Below, one piece after another: positions 1-4,167 of a stretch of 5,224 nt of DNA. Below the pieces are notes generated by a model that searched no databases, had not been told where the DNA came from, and was given only the letters and a program-made list of their open reading frames with translations. The translations under genes were made by a program, and so were the position numbers. Positions within the stretch are counted from its first letter, which is position 1; the number at the start of each line of letters is the position of its first letter. Origin of the DNA: DATKCJ01 sp035513275 (GTDB lineage: Bacteria > Verrucomicrobiota > Verrucomicrobiia > Opitutales > Opitutaceae); contig DATKCJ010000275.1 in the NCBI GenBank assembly GCA_035513275.1, positions 1 to 5,224 on the forward strand, given 5' to 3'.

Positions 1-987
1 GCGGGCGCCGACAGCGGCATCTACCTGAAGGGTTGTCCGCAGGTGCAGATCTGGGACAGCACCGAGGCCGGAGGAAATTGGGAAGCCGGCGCCGACAAGG
101 GCTCCGGCGGTTTGTGGAACAACAGCCCCGGCCAGCCAGGCAAGGATCCGCTCGTGCTCGCCGACCGGCCGCTCGGCGAGTGGAACAGTTTCCGGATCGT
201 GCAATGCGGAAGCCGCACGTGGGTGTGGCTCAACGGCGAGAAGGTCGTCGACGGCGCGATTCTCGAAAACTACTTCGACGAGAAGCGCTCGCTTCCTATT
301 CCCGCCGCCGGGCCGATCCAGTTGCAGACTCACGGCGGTGAGATCCGGTGGCGAAACATCTGCGTGCGCGAACTCGATTCCACCGAAGCCAACGAGTGGC
401 TGAGCCAAATCGAACCGACCGGTTTCGAATCGATCTTCAACGGCCGCGATTTCTCCGGCTGGGCGGGAGCGATCGACAGCTACGAGGTGTTGGGCGACGC
501 GATCGCGGGCCGCATCGACAAGGGCGGCACGATCCACACCGACCGCGAGTTTGGAAACTTCGTCGCGCGGCTCGAGTTCAAGTTGCCGCCTGGCGGCAAC
601 AACGGGCTCGCGATCCGCTATCCCGGCGAGGGCGATCCCGCCTACGCCGGCATGTGCGAGTTGCAGGTGCTCGATGACACCGCGCCGAAATACGCGGCGC
701 TCGATCCGCGCCAGTTCCACGGCTCCGCCTACGGCATGGTCCCGGCTCATCGCGGTTACCTGCGCGAGACCGGCGAGTGGAATTCCCAGGAGGTGACCGT
801 CGACGGTTCGACGATAACCGTGGAGCTGAACGGCAACGTGATCCTGCGCGCCGATCTATCGGCCGTGACAACCTTCCTCGGCGATAAACCACATCCCGGC
901 ACGGAGCGCACAGCCGGCAGCTTCGGTTTCGCCGGCCACGAGAGCCCGGTGATGTTTCGCAACATCTCGATCAAGCTGCTGCACTGA
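1..987 (+). CDS. Tandem DUF1080 (3-keto-disaccharide hydrolase-like) protein, 5' end missing
   Basis: The reading frame is open from base 1 to a TGA at 985-987, giving 328 residues; the true start lies upstream. Residues 1 to about 125 are the back half of a first DUF1080 domain: SGIYLKG at 5-11, VQIWDS at 15-20, a GEWNSFRI...VWLNGEKVVDG strand pair at about 59-85, and a closing WRNICVREL. A complete second domain runs from about 141 (GFESIFNGRDFSGW) to 328, with NNGLAIRYPGEG near 200, CELQVLDD near 219, QFHGSAYG near 238, GEWNSQEVTVDG near 258 and the terminal HESPVMFRNISIKLL. The fold is a concanavalin/LamG-like beta sandwich. Characterised members hydrolyse 3-keto-glycosides made by Gfo/Idh/MocA dehydrogenases. 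Members are usually exported, but any signal peptide here is outside the window. The Tat-exported dehydrogenase 189 bp downstream fits a shared pathway. The substrate is unknown. Family assignment is firm; the reaction is inferred from the family. Confidence 0.9.
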   Translation, partial: AGADSGIYLKGCPQVQIWDSTEAGGNWEAGADKGSGGLWNNSPGQPGKDPLVLADRPLGEWNSFRIVQCGSRTWVWLNGEKVVDGAILENYFDEKRSLPIPAAGPIQLQTHGGEIRWRNICVRELDSTEANEWLSQIEPTGFESIFNGRDFSGWAGAIDSYEVLGDAIAGRIDKGGTIHTDREFGNFVARLEFKLPPGGNNGLAIRYPGEGDPAYAGMCELQVLDDTAPKYAALDPRQFHGSAYGMVPAHRGYLRETGEWNSQEVTVDGSTITVELNGNVILRADLSAVTTFLGDKPHPGTERTAGSFGFAGHESPVMFRNISIKLLH

Positions 988-1032
988 GCGCCGAACCGCA
1001 TCGATGAAGCCAACCTCCAGCGATTTTTTGTC

Positions 1033-1128
1033 TGTCATTGCGAGGAGCCCGGCTTGGCGGGTGACGAAGCAATCCATCTGGATTTCAGATGGATCGCCAC
1101 GCCCTCGTGCCTCGGGCTCGCGATGACA
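1033..1128. repeat. 96-bp imperfect palindrome of the CATTGCGAG / GACGAAGCAATC dispersed class
   Basis: The outer arms TGTCATTGCGAG (1033-1044) and CTCGCGATGACA (1117-1128) pair over 12 bp with one G-T wobble. After a 3-nt bulge at 1045-1047 the pairing continues for four more pairs (1048-1051 with 1113-1116). An inner hairpin has nine perfect pairs (1072-1080 with 1086-1094) around a 5-nt GATTT loop. I recognise from memory a small palindromic repeat found between genes in many unrelated bacteria, whose spurious translations read like HCEERSDEAI on one strand and IASSP/AIH...LAMT on the other. The same signatures appear here when either strand is translated. It fills most of the gap between the DUF1080 gene and the Tat dehydrogenase gene. 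It has no coding capacity of its own and is probably a non-autonomous, MITE-like element. Structure is seen directly; family membership is recall. Confidence 0.8.
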
Positions 1129-1158
1129 ATCGTAGATGAACCAAGTCCGTTCTGTATG

Positions 1159-1176
1159 AGCTCACCTCTCCTCCCG
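1159..1176 (+). promoter_or_regulatory. Pyrimidine-rich leader without Shine-Dalgarno, upstream of the Tat dehydrogenase
   Basis: Bases 1161-1175 are 14/15 pyrimidine (CTCACCTCTCCTCCC) directly before ATG 1177. No GGAG-like sequence lies at the normal spacing. The tract resembles the 16S rRNA 3' tail rather than its complement, so it cannot pair with the anti-Shine-Dalgarno. Initiation probably depends on ribosomal protein S1 or low structure. The 9-mer CTCACCTCT recurs at 2868-2876 in the leader of the next gene. Its regulatory role is inference. Confidence 0.3.
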
Positions 1177-2538
1177 ATGAAACGCCGCCAATTCCTGAAG
1201 ACACTCGCAGCCGCGAGCGTCACCGCGCCCTTGCTGGGCAACCGCCTTCTGGCGGCGCAGCCTGCGGAGCGAGTGCTGCGCCACGCAAGCTTCGGTGCGG
1301 CGGGCATGGCGTGGATCGACGTTCAGAATCTCATGGGCTCGCCGCTCGTGAAGCTCGTGGCCGTCGCCGAGGTCGACTTGAACCGAATCACGGAGATGAA
1401 GGCCGCGTTTCCGGATGTCAGAGTTTATCAGGACTGGCGCGAACTGCTGCGACGCGAAGACAAGAACATCGATTCGGTGAATGTCTCAACGCCCGACCAC
1501 ATGCACGCGCCGATGGCGATGGCGGCGATGCGGAGCGGAAAGCACGTTTACGTGCAGAAGCCGCTCGCGCACGACATTCGCGAGGTGCGACGGCTCACGC
1601 AGTATGCGCGCCGGCACGGGCTCGTCACGCAGATGGGCATCCAAGTCCACTCCGAGATCGTCTACCGTCAGGCCGTGCAACTCGTGCATGAGGGCGCGAT
1701 CGGGCGCATTCGCGAAGTGCACGTCTGGAGCAACAAGGAATGGGGCGACGCCGGCGCGCCGCCGGAGTGGTCCGGTCCGGTGCCCGATGGATTCGATTGG
1801 GATCTCTGGCAGGGCGTGTGCGCCGCGCGGCCGTTCATCGGCGCCAAATACTACCACCCGGAAATCTGGCGCAAGCGGCTCGACTTCGGCACCGGCACGT
1901 TTGGCGACATGGGCTGCCACATTTTCGATCCGGTCTTCGAGGCGCTCGCGCTCGGGGCGCCGCTCTCGGTGCGTTCCGAGGGTCCTGCGCCAGACGCATG
2001 GAACTGGGCGAACCACGCGCGGATCCACTACGTGTTTCCCGGCACGCGTTTCACCGACGGCGACACCGTGCCGGTCTCGTGGTATGACGGCACGCAACGA
2101 CCGCCCGAGGAAATCCAGGCGCTCGTGCTCGCCGATGATCCGAACCAGCGGGTTTCCGATGATGGGAAGCGAAGCGCAGGCGTGCCCGAGCAGGGCTCGA
2201 TCCTCGTCGGGACCGAGGGCACGATGCTCCTACCCCATGCCACCACGGCGCGACTCTTCCCGCTCGAGAAGTTCAAGGATCACCCGATGCCGAAGCTGGA
2301 GCCGCGCAACCACTGGGATCAATGGGTCGAGGCGTGCCTCGGCCGCGGAAAGTCTTCCGCCGGCTTCGACTACTCCGGTCCGCTGACCGAGGCCGTTCTT
2401 CTCGGGAGCGTGGCCGTGCGGTTCCCTGGGACGACGCTCGAGTGGAACGCGCGCAAGCTCAAGTTCCCGAACACGCCCGCGGCAAACGCCTACGTCCGCC
2501 GCGCCTATCGCAAAGGCTGGAAAGTCCGGGGACTGTGA
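1177..2538 (+). CDS. Tat-exported Gfo/Idh/MocA family oxidoreductase
   Basis: The product has 453 residues. It opens with a twin-arginine signal: K-R-R-Q-F-L-K at residues 2-8, a hydrophobic stretch at 10-20 and likely cleavage around 26-30. A Rossmann domain (about 33-150) follows, with FGAAGMAW at 39-46 in the dinucleotide loop position, STPDHMHAP at 104-112 and VYVQKPL at 124-130, where K128 is the usual catalytic lysine. QKP replaces the textbook EKP, which is common in exported members. The C-terminal domain carries WSNKEWGD (184-191), YHPEIWRKRLDFGTG (226-240) and DMGCHIFDP (244-252) with H248 in the catalytic-histidine position. Such enzymes fold around NAD(P) in the cytoplasm, as periplasmic glucose-fructose oxidoreductase does, and oxidise or isomerise sugar hydroxyls. 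ATG 1177 is chosen because it places the Tat motif at the N-terminus. An in-frame ATG at 1156 adds seven residues, and starts further upstream would translate the 1033-1128 repeat. No Shine-Dalgarno is visible. Substrate unknown. Confidence 0.93.
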   Translation: MKRRQFLKTLAAASVTAPLLGNRLLAAQPAERVLRHASFGAAGMAWIDVQNLMGSPLVKLVAVAEVDLNRITEMKAAFPDVRVYQDWRELLRREDKNIDSVNVSTPDHMHAPMAMAAMRSGKHVYVQKPLAHDIREVRRLTQYARRHGLVTQMGIQVHSEIVYRQAVQLVHEGAIGRIREVHVWSNKEWGDAGAPPEWSGPVPDGFDWDLWQGVCAARPFIGAKYYHPEIWRKRLDFGTGTFGDMGCHIFDPVFEALALGAPLSVRSEGPAPDAWNWANHARIHYVFPGTRFTDGDTVPVSWYDGTQRPPEEIQALVLADDPNQRVSDDGKRSAGVPEQGSILVGTEGTMLLPHATTARLFPLEKFKDHPMPKLEPRNHWDQWVEACLGRGKSSAGFDYSGPLTEAVLLGSVAVRFPGTTLEWNARKLKFPNTPAANAYVRRAYRKGWKVRGL

Positions 2539-2627
2539 AGGCCTTCGGAAAAGTTGAAACGCTAATCTTCGCCACTCCCGATGCCCCGGATCGCAACAAC
2601 CGCTATCCAACTTTGGCGCTGTAGCGC

Positions 2628-2707
2628 AGGTAGCCCGGCCTCTCCGAGGACGGGTCCGGCTGGGCGAACGATTATTGTTTCTCGCGCTCGGAGATCGCGG
2701 GCTACCT
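2628..2707. repeat. 80-bp inverted repeat (AGGTAGCCCG + TCTCCGAG arms)
   Basis: AGGTAGCCCG at 2628-2637 is perfectly complementary to 2698-2707 (10 bp). After a symmetric 3/3 internal mismatch, TCTCCGAG at 2641-2648 is perfectly complementary to 2687-2694 (8 bp). The 38-nt centre (2649-2686) contains a small GGAC/GTCC stem. Two arms of 21 bp matching at 18 positions cannot easily be chance. The element lies 89 bp after the Tat dehydrogenase stop codon, has no coding content and no following T-run. It looks like a MITE or REP-type palindrome and could act as a transcript-end stabiliser, but that is inference. Confidence 0.75.
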
Positions 2708-2762
2708 CTCGGAAGCTACTTGAAGGCAGCGCGCCCATCGCCGAGGGGCGCGTTTGCCGCTC

Positions 2763-2786
2763 CTCTCGGCGAGAGAAGCGCTACCT
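2763..2786 (-). repeat. Third copy of the AGGTAGCSC...TCTC...CGAG repeat arm
   Basis: Read on the - strand, this is AGGTAGCGC followed by TTCTCTCGCCGAGAG. It is related to the right arm of the adjacent inverted repeat (AGGTAGCCC...TCTCCGAG). The flank is shared too: + strand 2701-2715 and 2780-2794 agree at 13 of 15 positions. Another GTAGC core sits at 2715-2719 on the - strand, and one at 2621-2625 on the + strand, making five cores in about 165 bp. Between the copies, 2730-2736 and 2746-2752 form a 7-bp GC hairpin. It looks like a nested or degraded cluster of one dispersed repeat family. Confidence 0.55.
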
Positions 2787-2821
2787 TTCGGAGGTGCCTT
2801 GCTGCCGAGCCCTCAGAATCA

Positions 2822-2851
2822 ATTAGTGTTCATTAGCGTCTATTAGCGGTT
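2822..2851 (+). repeat. Three tandem 10-bp repeats (ATTAGYGKYY)
   Basis: Three consecutive decamers read ATTAGTGTTC (2822-2831), ATTAGCGTCT (2832-2841) and ATTAGCGGTT (2842-2851). ATTAG is invariant and the phase is exactly 10 bp, close to one DNA helical turn. The block is AT-richer than its surroundings and ends 52 bp before the start codon of the second dehydrogenase gene. From memory, similar short decameric arrays occur between genes in Verrucomicrobiota and Planctomycetota. Their function is unknown; a protein-binding array or a slippage-derived repeat are both possible. Confidence 0.7.
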
Positions 2852-2852
2852 A

Positions 2853-2903
2853 CCTCTTCTCCGTCTCCTCACCTCTTCCGCCCGACTCCGCTTTCCTGTC
2901 CCT
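2853..2903 (+). promoter_or_regulatory. 51-nt polypyrimidine leader before the second dehydrogenase gene
   Basis: Of the 51 bases directly before ATG 2904, 44 are pyrimidines. There is no Shine-Dalgarno-like purine stretch in the 20 nt before the start. It includes CTCACCTCT at 2868-2876, the same 9-mer found just before the Tat dehydrogenase start. A long unstructured CU-rich leader is a plausible S1-dependent ribosome entry site. It could equally be a decayed extension of the periodic array immediately upstream. No promoter -35/-10 pair could be called with confidence. Confidence 0.4.
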
Positions 2904-4007
2904 ATGACTTCCGCCGCCCCCTACTCTTCCCCCACCAGACTCCGCGTTCTCGTCGTCGGTTGCGGGCACATGGGCACATCGCACGCGCGCGCCTACCGCG
3001 CGCTGCCGGATGATTTCGAAATCGTCGGACTCGTCTCGCGCGGCGCCGAATCGCGCGGCCGGCTCAACGCCTCGCTCGGCGGGGGTCTCCGGGAGTTTTC
3101 CGATTTCCACGAAGCGCTCGCGGCGACGAAGCCCGATGCTGTGTGCATCAGCACTTACCCCGACACGCACGCGGCCTTCGCACTCGCCTCGCTCGATGCA
3201 GGCGCTCACGTGTTTCTCGAAAAGCCTCTCGCGGGCAACATCGCCGACGCGGAACGCGTAGTCGCGCGGGCGAGGGAGGTGAATCGGCAGTTGGTTGTCG
3301 GCTACATCCTGCAGGTGCATCCCGCGTGGCAGCGCTTCACCGAGATCGCGAGCTCGCTCGGCCGTCCGCTCGTGATGCGGATGAACCTGAACCAGCAGAG
3401 CTCCGGCGCGAACTGGGAGACGCACAAGAACCTGCTCAAGGCCGTCTCGCCGATCGTCGACTGCGGTGTGCACTACGTCGATGTCATGTGCCGGATGACC
3501 GGCTCGCGTCCGGTGAGCGTCAACGGTATCGGCGCGCGACTCACCGACGAGATTCCCGAGGGCACTGTGAACTATGGTCACCTGCAGGTTCGTTTCGCGG
3601 ATGGCTCCGTCGGTTGGTATGAAGCGGGCTGGGGTCCGATGATGAGCGAGACAGCGTTCTTCGTGAAGGACGTGATCGGTCCGAAGGGCAGCGTCTCGAT
3701 CGTCGCCCATGAGGCCGCGGCCGCGGGACAATCTGCGAACGTCGACGCGCATTCGAAGACCGAGTCGCTACTCCTGCATCACGCCGCGACCTCGCCCGAC
3801 GGCACGCTGGCGAGGGCGGACGAGATCCTAGAAATCGAGGACGAGCCGGATCACGACGCGCTCTGCCTCCGCGAGCAGCGCCTATTCCTCCGCGCAATCC
3901 GTGAGAACACCGACCTGACGGCCCATCTCCAGAGCGCAGTCGACAGCCTCCGAATCGTCCTCGCAGCGGACCAGTCGTTCAAGGAAGGCCGGACGATCGC
4001 CTTGTAG
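2904..4007 (+). CDS. Cytosolic Gfo/Idh/MocA family oxidoreductase
   Basis: This gene encodes 367 residues, a usual length for the family, with no signal peptide or membrane segment. After a short Ser/Pro-rich tail comes a Rossmann domain: RVLVVGCGHMGTSHARAY with the dinucleotide glycines G19, G21 and G24, ISTYPDTHA at 82-90, and LEKPLAGN at 105-112 with catalytic-type K107. The C-terminal alpha/beta domain (about 130-367) carries VDCGVHYVDV at 185-194 with H190 as the expected active-site histidine. The ending (EQRLFLRAI...SAVDSLRIVLAADQSF) is typical of the family. It should oxidise a hydroxyl of a sugar, cyclitol or derivative with NAD(P) in the cytoplasm. It is not closely similar to the upstream Tat dehydrogenase apart from family motifs, so it is not a recent duplicate. 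A 365-bp repeat-rich gap separates the two, which argues for an independent transcript. ATG 2904 is supported by the distance to the Rossmann motif; no Shine-Dalgarno is present. Substrate unknown. Confidence 0.92.
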   Translation: MTSAAPYSSPTRLRVLVVGCGHMGTSHARAYRALPDDFEIVGLVSRGAESRGRLNASLGGGLREFSDFHEALAATKPDAVCISTYPDTHAAFALASLDAGAHVFLEKPLAGNIADAERVVARAREVNRQLVVGYILQVHPAWQRFTEIASSLGRPLVMRMNLNQQSSGANWETHKNLLKAVSPIVDCGVHYVDVMCRMTGSRPVSVNGIGARLTDEIPEGTVNYGHLQVRFADGSVGWYEAGWGPMMSETAFFVKDVIGPKGSVSIVAHEAAAAGQSANVDAHSKTESLLLHHAATSPDGTLARADEILEIEDEPDHDALCLREQRLFLRAIRENTDLTAHLQSAVDSLRIVLAADQSFKEGRTIAL

Positions 4008-4030
4008 GCAACTGACTCTCGAACCGTGAT

Positions 4031-4051
4031 AGGGCGCGATCCCGCCCTTTC
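4031..4051 (+). terminator. Possible weak intrinsic terminator after the second dehydrogenase gene
   Basis: AGGGCG (4031-4036) pairs with CGCCCT (4043-4048) across a 6-nt loop, followed by TTC at 4049-4051 (the arm's last base plus these gives a TTTC run). The hairpin lies 23 bp beyond the TAG stop at 4005-4007 and well before the deaminase gene, as a terminator should. The stem is short and the T-tract is only three bases, so termination efficiency would be low; it may be only a stabilising hairpin. Confidence 0.3.
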
Positions 4052-4063
4052 TCGGACCTCGGA

Positions 4064-4094
4064 ATCCATCCGCGTCGATCCGCGGAATCCGCAC
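4064..4094 (+). repeat. Short periodic array of ATCC / ATCCGCG units
   Basis: ATCCGCG occurs at 4068-4074 and 4078-4084, with ATCCGCA at 4087-4093, so the spacings are 10 and 9 bp; a further ATCC begins at 4064. The block ends 73 bp before the deaminase start codon. It parallels the decamer array at 2822-2851 in unit length, copy number and position before a gene, but uses a different core. The - strand translation gives the RIPRIDADGF-like text that I associate with such intergenic repeats. Function unknown. Confidence 0.6.
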
Positions 4095-4167
4095 AAAAAC
4101 TCCCGGTCCTCCATTCGTCCCCAACTCTGGCTCGCCAGCTCAGCGACCGCGCGGCAGAAGACTCGCC

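Noticed and set aside
1021..1034. Possible intrinsic terminator at the T-run (1023-1028 region) after the DUF1080 gene
   Set aside because: Six T residues are present but no GC-rich hairpin lies immediately upstream, so the basic architecture is missing.
1486..2097. - strand open frame of 203 codons opposite the Tat dehydrogenase gene
   Set aside because: It is an antisense shadow with no domain or plausible start context; the + strand carries the conserved oxidoreductase motifs.
2537..2546. Perfect 10-bp palindrome GAAGGCCTTC overlapping the Tat dehydrogenase stop codon
   Set aside because: It has no loop and so cannot form a stable RNA hairpin, and it has no T-tract. A 10-bp palindrome in GC-rich DNA is unremarkable.
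2621..2710. A tRNA or structured RNA gene suggested by the strong 80-bp fold
   Set aside because: There is no T-loop GTTCRAA motif, no cloverleaf arm spacing and no CCA end. The pairing is a simple long inverted repeat with recurring arms, better explained as a dispersed repeat.
2581..2826. Small + strand open frame of 81 codons in the 365-bp gap
   Set aside because: It consists almost entirely of the inverted repeat and its third arm, is rich in Arg and Ser, and has no ribosome site or domain. The repeats explain the sequence.
2822..2851. A CRISPR array
   Set aside because: The units are only 10 bp and directly adjoining, with no spacers, and no cas gene is in the window.
2850..3752. - strand open frame of 300 codons opposite the second dehydrogenase gene
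   Set aside because: The composition is arginine-rich, low-information text with no motif, fully opposite a well-supported Gfo/Idh/MocA gene, and it ends in the polypyrimidine leader.
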